Of a stretch of 64,000 nucleotides of DNA, positions 24,000-36,179 are shown one piece after another. The notes beneath the pieces were generated by a model. It saw only the letters and a list, made by a program, of their open reading frames with translations. It searched no databases and was not told where the DNA came from. The DNA comes from Amphiura filiformis. Its lineage: Eukaryota; Echinodermata; Ophiuroidea; Amphilepidida; Amphiuridae. The stretch's first letter is position 1, and each line of letters starts with the position of its first letter. The translations under genes were made by a program, and so were the position numbers. The DNA is taken from NCBI RefSeq assembly GCF_039555335.1, contig NC_092637.1, positions 46,207,613-46,271,612 on the forward strand, written 5' to 3'.

Positions 24000-25545
24000 C
24001 CATAATCTGTATACAGTGCGTGCAGTGACACGGTTGGTATGCTGAGATTTCACCAAAGGTTAAGGATGGTAATCTGAGAATGCATAGAGCCATACACAGA
24101 GATTGGGTTTGACCTTGTGATCCCTATAAGCAGTGTTGGAAAGAAGTAATAAGTCGCAGTGTGCAAAGGGTCTCTCACAGCTAAAACGTTTTGATATGAT
24201 TTTGAAGTTCAATATTTTTAGCTGAAAGTTCTTTTAGTTGAAAGAGAATCAAATTATCTAAACAATAAGGGGTCAATCATGTTTCTAGTGCATATACTTT
24301 TGAAGTTACAGACAAAAATAGTGTCACCAAATTCCCCAAATTGACCAAAATTTTGTGTGTGAAATTGTGACAGCAGGCACATGTACAATATACACTACTG
24401 TATGTGACCCCAGATGACCTCCTATTCTTTACTGTAAGAAAGCTGTTTTGGATGGTCTTGATTTACACACAAATTGCTTTTGAGCTAAATCGAGTGTCGA
24501 CTTGATGGAACATGGATTGCACTATGTGATAGTTTATGAATCCAGTATCATGCCAGTACCAACATAAGTCAACATCACTTAGGTTTTGGTTGTCAAAATT
24601 AATTTTTAGTAATTTCCATTGAGCCCCACAGTAAAGCCATTTTTGGACTGTACAGGCACATTCCACTTCCCTATGGACGAATAGCGCCACCTAATAGTGT
24701 GTGATATGAGCCTGACTAGCTACAGTACACTTGACTGTCCTGCAAAAAATCTTTCCTTCACCAGGTCACTAATTGTGCCTAGTCGAAGTTTCGTCAGCGT
24801 TATCGCCCACTATGATTTGAGCTGTTAACATGGTTAATGCCTAGATATGCTTGACATAAAAAACACTGTGCTCACAAATGTGCACACTTTCCAGTCTCTA
24901 TCAAAATGTTACGAGTCAAATGAGTTGAACAAAGTTAGAATGGTAGGCCTACACTACATGTAGTTCTTTGGCACTTTTTTGCCAGTATAGCGTACAGGCA
25001 TTTGGTAAACCGTAAACACAAAAGTGGGGTTTGGATTTTAGCCAATTGAATTGCATTTATAATAAAACATCACGGTTCATTATTCGCCCAAAGCCACATA
25101 ATATTGCATTTACCACCACTGGCATGACTTTTACTCAATCATAAGGCCTGTTCCATTTTGGGGTCAGGCCAGTATCATTTTATGAATGTGGTGTCAGCAT
25201 TTAATACTTTTCAAGAGCTCAGGGTTGGGGTAGGCAGTCTTGTAATAAGACTAGTAGAGTTGCACCCTATTCGGCAATCGCTCCCATGATTCAATTAGCA
25301 TGTTAACAACCCCACTTTCCGTTTTTACGCAGCAAGTGTAGGCCTACATGTATGATAAAGTCAAGTGACAAAAAGTGACAAACTTCTCTGATAACTACAT
25401 GCAGTCTGACTGGGGTGCCCGACATGCACATTACATGTTCACTGCCAAGGGTGGAAAATAATAAGTTTTAAATAGCGGCCCAGTCATGGTTTGTGCAAAC
25501 AAAATTCCCACTGAAAAATTTCTCCCATCTACCTAATCTACCTAT
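24000..25545. other. No gene recognised
   Basis: Unique-looking AT-rich sequence. Short frames occur on both strands with no family resemblance and no convincing splice signals. Confidence 0.35.
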
Positions 25546-25551
25546 GATGAC

Positions 25552-25711
25552 CAGTGGCGTGGCCAGCACATGCATTGAAAGTGGGGGGGGGCAGGTTGTT
25601 AAGTTCCGAATGGAGTCTGATTAGGAGCAAATTTTGCCGTTTTTAACATTTTCCCCGAATGACCAACAAAAGTGTGGGGGGCATGGCCCCCGTTCTTTGT
25701 GCACGCCACTG
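25552..25711. mobile_element. Small CAGTGGCGT-ended element
   Basis: It starts CAGTGGCGTGGCCAGCACA and ends TGTGCACGCCACTG, with a G-run after the left end and GGGGGGCATGGCCCCC near the right. It is too short to be autonomous. Confidence 0.65.
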
Positions 25712-25891
25712 TCACTGATGATCACTATACCTGACAATTATTCAATTCAATTCAATTTTTCAATCAAGCTTAATGATCATGATGATATTTATACGGTGAC
25801 ATACCCAACTGGTCAGAGAAATTGAAACAAAGCAAAGATATTAATAAAAACAATCAAAAAGTGCTAGGCTTTAAATGCTGGTTTCATACCT

Positions 25892-26394
25892 GGGGGCACT
25901 TCAATATGAAATGGATATAGGTGTAGGGCTGGCACTTACGCACTAAGGGGCATTCGGAGAGAGCAAAATGTAAAAATATGGGGTCATTGGGTGAGAGCAT
26001 GATTTTTGGCATTCGGTGAAAGCAAAATGTAAAAAATATGGGGTCATTGGGTGAGAACATTACCTTTTTTTTAAATGGAATCTTTGGGTGAGAACCGAAA
26101 CAGCGCCACAAAAACCTCGAAAATCAAATATCTAGTTCTAAATGGCTTCAAATTTCATTGTTTTTTTTTCAAAGTAAGTTACAAAATCAGTGAGAAATGA
26201 AACTTGCTGTTCAAATTGAACTTGTAAGGGTCTTTGGGTGACAGATCGCGGGGACAGATCAAATTGTGGTCTTCAGGTGACAGAGCATGTGTTCGTAAAA
26301 AAATAGGCCTATGGGTCTTTGGGTGACAGCGATGCTGAAAAAGGGGGTCTTAACAGCCCTACATACGCGTCACCTCCAAAGTTGGAGTGCCCCC
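25892..26394. mobile_element. GGGGGCACT-ended element
   Basis: It has inverted ends GGGGGCACTTCAA and TTGGAGTGCCCCC, with GTAGGGCTG and CAGCCCTAC further in. The interior repeats GGGTCATTGGGTGAGA and GGGTCTTTGGGTGACAG phrases. The flanks share TCATAC, compatible with a diverged 8-bp duplication. Confidence 0.7.
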
Positions 26395-26399
26395 TCATA

Positions 26400-27639
26400 C
26401 TACCGCGTTTTGGGTCAAGCTGGGAGAAAAAAATCCCAGGTCGACCAAAAATAGCGTATCGCACACGATAGACCACCTAAGTTATTGTAAATCGGTTTCT
26501 CCCAGGTCGACCGTAAATTTTGGGTTGCCACATTCGGCCCATAAGCGCCAGGATTTTTAGCCAGGTCGACCCATGACAAGCATGCAAATAGCCCTACATA
26601 CGTGTTCCCGACCATGGCGATATACATGTGATGAGTATAACCATTGTACGGCATTCATTCATAACTTTGTGCAAGCGCCGGTGTGACTTTTACGATATCA
26701 GTTTCAGTGTCTTGACTTGGCATCTAGGCCTAACTTAATTCAGTCATAGGCCTACTCTCATTCTCGTATATATTTAATAGCATAGGCCCTATTCTTGTTT
26801 TAGTTTGCAAAATACAGAGGCAGATATAATCCCGGGATATACATGTAGTCATACTTCCAAGTTTTCTACTTTCTTGAATTTGCGTCAACGTGTAGGCCTA
26901 AACTCGCTTAAGCTTACATCCAAGTTTGCATGGACGGTACTACGACTCGATGTTTCAGACAAGGAAAGAGGTCACAAATAGGATCAAATAAAATAATCCA
27001 ACAAAGAATCACCCTGCCTAAGTGCCGGACATAGACTAGGCCTACATGTTTTAAACTTTATTATTATCCACCACGAATGGAGTTGCCAATTTCTATTAGC
27101 CTAAGCTGTCTTTCTATCAACAAACGTGGAATCTCCCAGCTTGACCAATTTGGCCATACTACCCTGCCGCTTGCTGTCGAGCGGCGTGGCGCACGCGCAT
27201 TGCAGACAAACGGACACAATAAACATGATAAAGGCTTGCCATTGGTTGAAACGCCTTGCCGCAGCGGCAGGAAAGTATGCTGGAGGCTTTAGCCATGCTA
27301 TACTACAGTGACTATGCATGCCATGCATACATTGATACAATGATCATGCATACAATGATACATGCATGCATACTCATTTCATGTCATATATGTTGATTTA
27401 CTTACCGTATAAAACACCACGGCCGGTGTTGAACTTCACTCAGTAGTTCAAGCTGTGCCAAACTCACAAACCAGTTCACACGTCTATAAGACTGCTTCTT
27501 CATACTGCTAAATGTTTGCTTTTTGGGTAAATAGTACTGGTTCCGGGAATAAATCCAATAACCAAACCCACTGCGACCCATGAAAATAATTTTAATTTCA
27601 GGCAACTTTAGGGACAGCCCGTGGTACTACTAGAACTGG
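26400..27639. other. No gene recognised
   Basis: CCCAGGTCGACC words recur at 26420-26575, with inverted partners. The rest is unique-looking, with AGGCCTA motifs and a CATGCATAC-rich patch near 27310-27375. No exon is supportable. Confidence 0.35.
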
Positions 27640-27795
27640 GCCAGTACTTGTGGCTTGAACTGGGCAATTGCGAGTACGCTAGAATTGGCCCAATAAAAGT
27701 GTCACTTTTGCCGGCCTAGTATTGGGGCTTTTTTTATAGCTCAATCCGTGCCGCTAGATCTTGCCCAACCCTGGCCCAGTACTGGGCTTAAAAAG
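27640..27795. repeat. CCAGTACTGGGC-rich repeat, second locus
   Basis: Contains GGGCCAGTAC, AACTGGGCAATTG and CCAGTACTGGGC words as at 9130-9370. Confidence 0.5.
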
Positions 27796-27803
27796 TGGAA
27801 AAA

Positions 27804-28197
27804 CTCTACTCTAACCACATGTCAGTAACCAAGCAGTTGTCCAACTGACACAACAGTAAAATGCACTGACACGGAACAGCTTCCGGGACCACATTCACAG
27901 GCGAATAACTGGAACCCAGCAAACGACATCTGTGAGAATGCGTTTAAGATCCTTACACAGGTTATTATTTCCAAAGAGTAAGTGGAACCATGTGGAACGG
28001 GGCTGCGCCTGCTTTTCACACAATTTCTTTAAGAAACAGGTCTTGTTCAACACTATTCCATTTACTCACAGATTTCTTGTGTTGGGTGCCAATTATTGGG
28101 CTGTGAATGTGGTCCAGGAAGTTGTTCCATGTCAGTACATTTTGCTGTTGTATCATTTGGACAACTGTTCAGTTACTGAACAGTGTTTAGAGTAGAG
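27804..28197. mobile_element. Foldback element with about 130-bp arms
   Basis: The left arm runs from CTCTACTCTAA through TGACACGGAACAGCTTCC and GGACCACATTCACAG. The right arm is its complement, ending GTTTAGAGTAGAG. The arms differ at scattered positions. There is no coding content. Confidence 0.85.
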
Positions 28198-28827
28198 TAT
28201 TGAAGTAATCTCGTGTTCAATTCTGGTTCATTTTATGGACAGGAATTTAAGATATGACCTTGTGAAAAATTATAAATTTCTTTTTGAGGCCAGTTTAGTT
28301 ATAGTCACTGCAACCCATACTCCCCCAACTGCTGCATCAATAGATCTTTTTGCACTCTACAACCATTGTCTTCTTCGTATTCACGAAGGTTTTGGCCTCT
28401 TTGATGCGCTTCAAAAGATCATAAAATAGATAGGGTATTAAATAAAAGGCACTAAATTTAATGCCCACTTGACCCATGGGCGCCGCCATACCAAGACCAC
28501 CAAGTGAGCAGTAGATGTGCTACAATGCTAAGAGATAGGAATTTTTCAGACAAATATCATCAAAATTGCTGAAAATTTAATAGGCAACTTAATTATACAT
28601 ACGGGGATTCTGTTTTTTGTATGTTTTCAAAAACTAAATTTTGAAAGTTTTGGTCGACGAAAAAAAAAAGTTATCGACGGAAACTCTTACTACAAAGTTG
28701 CAAACAAATGACAAATTTGCTAGAAAAATTTGGACATGCATCCCGCATTTCCAGTTGAAATACACAGGAAGACCACCCGCTGTGGCTCGAGCAAACTGGC
28801 ATATGAAAATATTGAGAGAGAAAATCA

Positions 28828-28899
28828 GGACTCAGCGGGGATTGAACCCCGGTCGCTGGATTACCGGTCCAGAGCTTTACCACTGTGCTACCTGAGTTC
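28828..28899 (-). pseudogene. tRNA-Thr(GGT)-like sequence or SINE head
   Basis: On the minus strand 72 bases read as a tRNA: acceptor GAACTCA with partner TGAGTCC, A-box-like TAGCACAGTGG, anticodon stem CTGGA/TCCAG with loop CCGGTAA, and B box GGGTTCAATCCC. The acceptor has a mismatch, loop base 33 is C rather than U, the T arm is one base short, and GGT is not a usual eukaryotic threonine anticodon (AGT is used). A functional tRNA is therefore unlikely. Confidence 0.5.
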
Positions 28900-29106
28900 A
28901 CAGTCGGTACTCGGGCAATCTCAACTTAAGTCCCCATGATAACTGTCTCATGGTGTCTCAGAGGCCAATTATATATTAAATAATGAAGAAGGAGGCGGCC
29001 TACATGCTTCACCCTAGCAGGGCGTAAGACAATGCGAAACACAAATTAATGCGAGGATCGGAAATAAATGATGCAAGCTCGAGAAATTATAATTTAAATG
29101 GCGTCA

Positions 29107-29160
29107 TTGGGGCTCGAGCAAACTGGTATATTTTCATATGCCAGTTTGCTCGAGCCCCAA
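29107..29160. repeat. 54-bp near-perfect palindrome
   Basis: The arms start TTGGGGCTCGAGCAAACTGG, are 25 bp long with one mismatch, and close on a TTTC centre. One arm (GCTCGAGCAAACTGGCATAT) also stands alone at about 28786, next to the tRNA-like sequence. Confidence 0.95.
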
Positions 29161-29611
29161 TCACGTTATTTAAAAAAACATAGAAATAACCACTTTTTGT
29201 ATTAACAAAATGACGGGAGTGATCAGGTAACTTTATCCAGCAAGACTATTGAGATGTACATTGCCCGTTAGGTAAAATTAGCCAATAGGCGGACAAAGTT
29301 TCAACTGGGCGTGAGAAATAAAGCAATGAGAAATAAATCAATGTCGGAGTTTATGTCTAGAACTGGAACCATAGACCCTGGAAATCCAGGGTCTATGCTG
29401 GAACTTATGCGTATCAATTGATGATATAATACCAAATATTACACAATATCTACAACAGTTGCGTCTTTGGTTCAGCAATTGTAGCTTGTTTCCAGGTTCA
29501 ACTAAACTGGCTTTACATAGACTTTTACATACCCATTGCTGCAATCCATTTTTGTTTAGGTAAGTGTTAATTGTTTAATTATTAGCCAATCCGAGGTCAT
29601 CCCCCCTATTC

Positions 29612-30076
29612 ACTTTATAAATCTGACGATTTATACTTAAAGTGCATGTAGGTGGGATGAAAAGCCGACGATCAATTGAAAATTCTGACATTTCGTATTG
29701 AAGATATGGATTTTTTCCCCCAAAACACACAAACAAAATTAGGTCTTTTTGGAAAAAAAATCCATATCTTCAATATGAAAGGTCAAAATTTTCAATTGAT
29801 CATCGGCTTTTCCTTCCAGCTACATACACTTCAAGAATATGTCATTAGATTTATAAAATTTACTTCGAGGACTGTTATATATCAAAAATGTGAAAAATAT
29901 CAAATTTTAATAATTTGTCATAAAGTTTGTATTATATCGTGAATTTCAAAAAATAAAAAATATTTGATATAAGAAAGACATTCTTCGTATTCAGAATGCA
30001 ATTCGATATATCTGATGTGCTCTAATGTCCCACAAAAAATACTGTCGAAACGCTCAAAACGCTCATTCCAGACCCC
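29612..30076. mobile_element. Foldback MITE family A, 5'-truncated copy
   Basis: It enters family A at TTTATAAATCTGACGATTTA and runs to the normal end GACCCC, followed by TTAA (30077-30080). The first 200 or so bases of the left arm are missing. Confidence 0.85.
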
Positions 30077-30424
30077 TTAACAAAGTCATGGTTTTTGTAT
30101 AGAAACCTTTCCATATGCTTCGTTAGATGCATGCTGCTGGTAAATATAAGTATGAATGGTTAAGTTGCTTAACAATGAGTTTTATGGAGATGGCTTTTCA
30201 ACACTTATTACCGCGGTTGCAGCAAAGTTTAAACATAAAAGAAAGGATACGAAGAAGAAATTTATTTCTTTTACTATTCATCTTTTCAAATTTAAACACT
30301 AATGTAGCACCAAAAATTCTAATTTAAATTAAATTCGATTTGCCTTTCTTTTAATAGACAGCCAAAAAAATACAAAATAACAGTCTTGGACCTCTTAATC
30401 CTACGTTGATATAAATTTGAAAAT

Positions 30425-31010
30425 ACATGTACAAGCTGTACCAAAATGGTTGGTATGATCCTTCAGTTTTCATTTAGGCCGTATAAAATTAATGTTTTGG
30501 TTCTCGTCCAGAGGATTTTCATGAATTGATGAGGGAGGTAGGTGTTTTTTTTTTTTTTTTTTTCAATGTAAAATTAGCATTGTCAGTAGTTTTGGTCTTC
30601 TCCAACAGTGCTCGAGGAAACGATGAGGCCCTTTTTTTTTTTCAAATGTGAGATTCTGAGGGATAAACCCCTATAGTACCACAAAAAGACTTGGAAGTGA
30701 TGCTTGTTCTCTAATAAACTTATTTATATGTATGAAGATTTCATAAATCATTCCAAAGTCTAAAAAAATTGAAAAATCTAAAAAAAAAAAAAAATCTGAC
30801 AAATCCCAGAAATTAAAAAGGGAGGGGACGAGAAACAAAATATTAATTTTACACGGCCTTATTATGGATTAGTTTGACACATCAAAATTCAACATAAGAG
30901 AACAGTTAGTTATTTTTAGATCAATTGTATAATAAGTCATACACTAAACATTCTGGGCATTTCAAGAGAATCCATTGTTGAATTTGGGAGAGGCAGGCTT
31001 TTCAATAAAC
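30425..31010. repeat. Dispersed repeat shared with 3215-3420, interrupted
   Basis: Blocks GTACAAGCTGTACC and TTTGACACATCAAAAT flank a separate element at 30476-30859. The uninterrupted relative at 3215 shows the host order. Confidence 0.7.
30476..30859. mobile_element. MITE with AGGCCGT ends
   Basis: AGGCCGTATAAAATTAAT and GTTCTCGTCC at the left are complemented by GGACGAGAAAC and ATTAATTTTACACGGCCT at the right. Long T and A runs lie inside. It is inserted in the dispersed repeat at 30425-31010. Confidence 0.8.
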
Positions 31011-31069
31011 ATCAAAATTGTCTGACACGAACCTCTCGTTCATACACTTCAAACATATCTAGTTAATTA

Positions 31070-31460
31070 AAATAAATCAATTAAATTAATTACATCAATT
31101 AAATAAATAAATTAAATTAATCAAATTAATCAAATTAATTGAATTAATTAAATTAATTGAATTAATTAAATTAATTAAATTAATTAAATAATCAAATTAA
31201 TTAAATTAATTAAATTAATTAAATTAATTAAATTAATCAAATTAATTAAATTAATCAAATTAATTAAATTAATCAAATAAATTAAATTAATCAAATAAAT
31301 TAAATTTATTAAATTAATTAAATTAATTAAATTAATTGAATTAATTGAATTAATTGAATTAATTAAATTAATAAAATAAAATAAATTAATTAAATAAAAT
31401 TAATGAAACTATAAATTGAATAAATTGAATAAATTAAATTATATTGATTAGTAATTAATT
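31070..31460. repeat. AATTAAATT minisatellite
   Basis: Nearly pure repetition of AATTAAATT with AATTGAATT and AATCAAATT variants over about 390 bases. Confidence 0.95.
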
Positions 31461-31659
31461 AATATTCTCTGTACATCTTCCGTAGTGTTTCCATATAATT
31501 TCCATATAATTTGTCTTCTTCAGAAATGTTGCATGTTGTTGCAGTTTGTTTGTGGCATACGGCTCGTATATTATTGAAACAATTTTTCATTGGTCGGGAA
31601 CTGTACACAGTGTCAACACCCTGTATTATAAATATTTTTTCCATACAGCTCAATACTCC

Positions 31660-32215
31660 GTTGAAATCAATATTTTATTATTGACACAGATAAAGAAAGT
31701 TTACATGTGCATTGTGTTATAGGACTTGCACCTGGAACTTAACTGAATGGGCTAAACGCGTTCCTTTATACCTATAAAGTATAATTGTAATTCTCAAAAT
31801 TAAATATATCATAATTTTTACTTTGGATTTCAAATTTTTTACTTATAAAATGCAGTAAAAGATATCCACAGCAAGCTGCTAGGCCCCGCTAATTAGTGTA
31901 TTGCTTTTCGAGTGAGTGTACTGGAAACAAAACTCTGGTTTTTCCTGAAAACAAATCGATTTTCTTGTAATAGAAACATCATATGGGGTACTAGAGCATG
32001 CACAAATCGTAATAATGTGTAGAATATAGAAACTCTGTAGTATCTCATATGATAGTCATGGTATGCTTAGCCTGAGTCGCTCGGCCTATCTCGAACAAAA
32101 TCGCGATGCGTAGCTGTTGAAAAACGAGAGGATTCGCTGTACTATCACGGCAATTTTTGACACGAAGATATAGGGATGATGACGATGTGCTGTATATTAC
32201 TACATGCCGACGAAA
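31660..32215. repeat. Dispersed repeat, copy 2
   Basis: Second copy of the segment at 790-1245, in the same orientation, with extra short insertions, for example after TTGTGTTATAGG near 31715. Confidence 0.75.
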
Positions 32216-32219
32216 AAAG

Positions 32220-33025
32220 ATTTCAGTACTGGTTTTTTGTTCAGATTTTTTAAATCTTTTTTTTTTATCAAAGTATTGGGAACGTAGAATGAATGGGCTA
32301 TTCCAGTTGACATTCATACACCCCCTGGACAACACCAGGGCCGTTCCTAGGGATTTTGCCGCCCTAGGCAAAGCCTCTCCCTGCCGCCCCACCAAAGCAT
32401 ACCAAAAAGTGTTAAAGGTGGTTACCCCTTGAAAACTGGTCAGTTTTGACCTATTTGTATACTGCCCACCAGTGGCGTAGTTAGGGCTTGTGACGCCCCC
32501 TCACCCCGATTCTTGAAACTATTGCGCGCTGAGCGCGCGAAAATTTCCACAAATAGGGCCTACCACTAATAAATTTTGGCTGTAATTAATTATTAATTAC
32601 ACAGTGGTGTAGTAAAATACCACGTAAAAGACTAAGCCTGAAGTGCTTTAATAAGAGTAAAATAAACTTTTTATATTAAAAGCGGGTCGACCCGGTTTTA
32701 TTCAGAGTTCATCGATCGACTGCTTGCTAACATCTCCCGTGGATGTCAGCTTATATGCACACACGTCGAGCGCGATGCTCCGTGCAGTATTGCATGTTAC
32801 GATCGGCGAGCGTAGTACACGCATTGTAGGCGCTGGAATGAAATTGCTATTTTCTTCGTTATACCTAATTTGTTTGGTTCGAAATTAAAAGGGGATAATG
32901 AGATCAGTGAAAACAAACATTTAAATAGGTATCTATACTTTATGCAAATCACACATTATTGCTTCAACATGTTTGCACTTCATGATCACTGGAATTTTCT
33001 ATACACTTGGAAAAATAATCAAAAT
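32220..33025. other. No gene recognised; transposon-end fragments
   Basis: CCAGGGCCGTTCCTAGGG near 32335 and CCAGTGGCGTAGTTAGGG near 32470 look like single transposon ends. No matching second ends were found. Confidence 0.35.
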
Positions 33026-33029
33026 CAAA

Positions 33030-33535
33030 ATCAAAATCAAAATATTGGGGTAAATTTGTTTTTTAAATTGATCCTGCACATTATGACACCTCATTAAATC
33101 CAATGTGACTTCAAGAAGCAAAGTTACAAGCATTTGATTAGACGAAGGTCCAGTTTTAAAAGTGACAAACTGGCCTATCAAAACTCCACGGACTGGACAT
33201 CTGGTTTGAGAGTGGTGAATGGCTAATTTATGCGTGCCTTCAATTTTTAAAAAACAAAAGGAACAAAAGAAAACTGAAACAAAAGAACTGGCAAATGAAA
33301 TGAGAGTTATGAAAAGTACAGAGAAACTGTGTTGTCTCTTTGTTGCGCTTGTTGAAATCTTTTTGTGCCTTGTATAGGCCAGTCACTTTTAAAACTGTAA
33401 CTTCGTCTATCCAATTGCTTGTAACTTTACTTCTAGAGGTCACATTGGAATCAATAAGGTGTCAAAATGTGCATGATTATATAGTGCATCTATTGAAAAA
33501 ACAAATTTACTACAATATGGTTCAGTTTTAAAATT
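33030..33535. mobile_element. Foldback element with about 140-bp arms
   Basis: The left arm (AAATTTGTTTTTTAAATTGA, ATTATGACACCT, GTTACAAGCA, CAGTTTTAAAAGTGAC) is complemented at 33360-33535. The spacer is about 190 bases. There is no coding content. Confidence 0.8.
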
Positions 33536-33539
33536 GTGA

Positions 33540-34760
33540 TTATTTTCCAAGTCTAAGGATACTTTTTTTGGCGCAGTATAGTTGAGAAGGCCTGGCCCTA
33601 CTCCCTCTTTACAGGTTCCACGCCACCAAATAGAGTTCCTATTCATTTATGTGTTAAAAGGTATGGAGGAATTGGTCGTTTTCTCATTGTTAAACCTACC
33701 TGGTTCATTCAAAACACCATTTTACCTAATGTTTATGATATCGTCTACCATATAACCAACAAATATTGGGTAGGTAAGCAGCTTGATTTTTCGCAGTGAC
33801 GCGTCGAACACTATGTACATCCTGTCAATCTTACAGCACACTATTCTATGTAGTGACGTCATCTGGAGAAGAAGAACAAAAATCGTGCCTCAAATTTCAG
33901 CATTGTGACAAATGTAATCTTTTATGCTTAGATAATGAGAAAACCATCCACAAAGTACAGCTATCACGGCTAAGCTTTACTATACCCTACCACATTACTC
34001 GATGATAGGATTACATTGAATGATGTATGGATTAAGTGCAAAAAATAAATCACTTAATTCAGCAAATTAAATAAACGAACGAGAGAGATTCAAAACAACA
34101 TTGTAGTAATTTAATTAATAATGCCACTATATAATGAAGAAGAGGAACATTAGTAAATTTTAAATTTAATTAATATTCATAATTATTGCTTTGCTTCCCA
34201 TAATCAGCCAGGAATCATAAATCTGCATAATGATCGGTTTCCATTCATTAATTATCTTATTTAAAGAAGAGAACATTAAATAAAAACATTAACTTTTAAC
34301 AATACTAAGTCATTAATTACCGTATAATATGTAAATTATGATGCACACGAGGAAGCTTACCGTTGTTGCAGGGCTACAGCGACTTCGCCGTTTGATAATT
34401 AATCAATTAATTAACGTTCTTAAACAATTAAGAGGGACCCCACCTAACTATCATATATGGTTGGCAAAGGTCAAAAAAAATTTATGGTGTTGGTCGAAAG
34501 GGCTTTGGGTGTAGATTGTAAAAATCCACTTTGCTCGCTCATATGTTACCCGTTGCCATGGCCCATGGTAACGACCCGGAATGTATTTTAGGTGATTTTA
34601 GCTCATTTCAGGCTGAAAATGCTGAAATTTGCCTAATAAAGAACAGGCCATAGCTCCATTATTTGAGAAGATAGAAGAAATTTGATTCGATCCGTACAAT
34701 GGGCTATCACAAAAAAATAGGCACATCAGCCTTCTTTTATAATTTTTTTCCATTAAATAA
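33540..34760. other. No gene recognised
   Basis: Very AT-rich, with many TTAATTAA-like words. No supportable exon. Confidence 0.35.
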
Positions 34761-34765
34761 GCCCT

Positions 34766-34997
34766 GGGGTCTATTTCACTAAACTTTTAACCCTTCGTAA
34801 CTCGGGTAACCATTCGTAAAGTTACGAATACCCAACACTAGACGTAACTTTACGAAGGGTTCCTGTAGTAAATCCCTATTACTTACGAAGGGTACCATTC
34901 GTAAGTATGTTTAGTGAAATGGAACTTACGACTCGTCGTAAGTTACGAATGATTTTGAGACTTACGAAGCTTCGTAAAGTTTAGTGAAATGGACCCC
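34766..34997. mobile_element. MITE with GGGGTCTATTTCACTAAAC ends
   Basis: The inverted ends are GGGGTCTATTTCACTAAAC and GTTTAGTGAAATGGACCCC. The interior is dense in TTCGTAA/TTACGAA words in both orientations, so the whole element can fold. Confidence 0.85.
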
Positions 34998-34999
34998 TG

Positions 35000-35685
35000 G
35001 TGTGGTTCTCACAATAAAAACACCGATTTTGTTACCAGCCATTTACCTTGGTGGTGTGATTTGGTTGGACTCTACACGTGTATGGATTTCAACTTGAATA
35101 GTCCATAGATAGTTGGATCGAAATAATTGATGCGTTTTACGCTTATTCTTCGTTTCAGATTTATTCTCTGCTTTTCTGCATTAAACATCTGTGTGACGTC
35201 ATAGTGATCCTACTTCTACCCTGGTAAGCATGGTAAGTCAGATCAATAATAATTATTATTCGCGGCTACATAATTAGTATCGGCAATGATGCCCGTGAGG
35301 TCACAAATGTATTACAAAAATGAGTGATTTTAATACATGTACGCGATTTTTAGAAATCTCAGAAACTCGACTCAAGGCTGGGAGACCCTCGACCCGCAAC
35401 TCCGCCCACCATCCCACTGCAACAAAAGTAACTACACTTGCCAACGTAAAGTGACTTTTTCCGCCTAAAAACGCCCCTCCTCTGGCACTTGTAATTTTTT
35501 TTTACGGCAGTGAAATGATGCCACTTGCACCCACATCTCATATGCACAGTTTATCCCTTACATATCCTGTGTCTTGAATAGCTATTTTGGCTCCAGACTG
35601 ACCTCAAATGAGATGGTCAAATTAACAATATGGGCAAGAATTCCAATAGAAGGCTATTCATGCTTCGCACTCTTAAAAAGTTCGG
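35000..35685. other. No gene recognised
   Basis: Unique-looking sequence. Nothing supportable. Confidence 0.3.
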
Positions 35686-35689
35686 GGTC

Positions 35690-36175
35690 AATAGGCCTAC
35701 ATCTGAGTTAATGACTGCTTACAGAGGATATATTAGACTCCTGGTTGAATAGTCTGATGTCACATGGCACTCCATGCTCACTTCCAAGCAGTCCATCAAG
35801 CTTAAGGACATCCAGGAAAGAGCTCTGAGAATTATCCTTGGGTCCAATTATGGGTCTTATGAAAATGCTCTTGTTATGTGTAAAATCGATCCATCAAGTT
35901 GCTTCCTCCCAGCAGAGGTCAAGCTCATTAAGAAACAACGCCAATCCCACCCAGTTCCGTGCGCGTACAGAAAGATTTGCTATGAGCCAAATTCCCTACT
36001 TTGTTACCCATCATAATTCTGCCTACTCTTCAGCATTGGCCTTGCTGGTCCTGATTCTTTGTGGCTGTCTTGGGTTCTGATCTCATCTGATGTTTATATT
36101 TATTTAATATGTACAATGTAATTCGGCATCCGGGCCATGATTTTGTGCGAATAAAATCATATCAATCATCATACC
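35690..36175 (+). pseudogene. 3' end of a CR1/Jockey-like LINE
   Basis: The frame near 35710-35900 reads TAYRGYIRLLVEYSDV after bridging one in-frame stop, then MLTSKQSIKLKDIQERALRI and ILGSNYGSYENAL. This is the thumb/C-terminal region common in Jockey- and CR1-type reverse transcriptases. A frame change near 35930 moves the reading to FRARTERFAMSQIPYF. It ends in a non-coding tail with TAAAATCATATCAATCATCAT. It is a 5'-truncated dead copy. Confidence 0.75.
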
Positions 36176-36179
36176 ATAA

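Noticed and set aside
32045..32395. 116-residue minus-strand frame
   Set aside because: It spans the end of a dispersed repeat and a transposon-end fragment, and the other repeat copy does not keep the frame.
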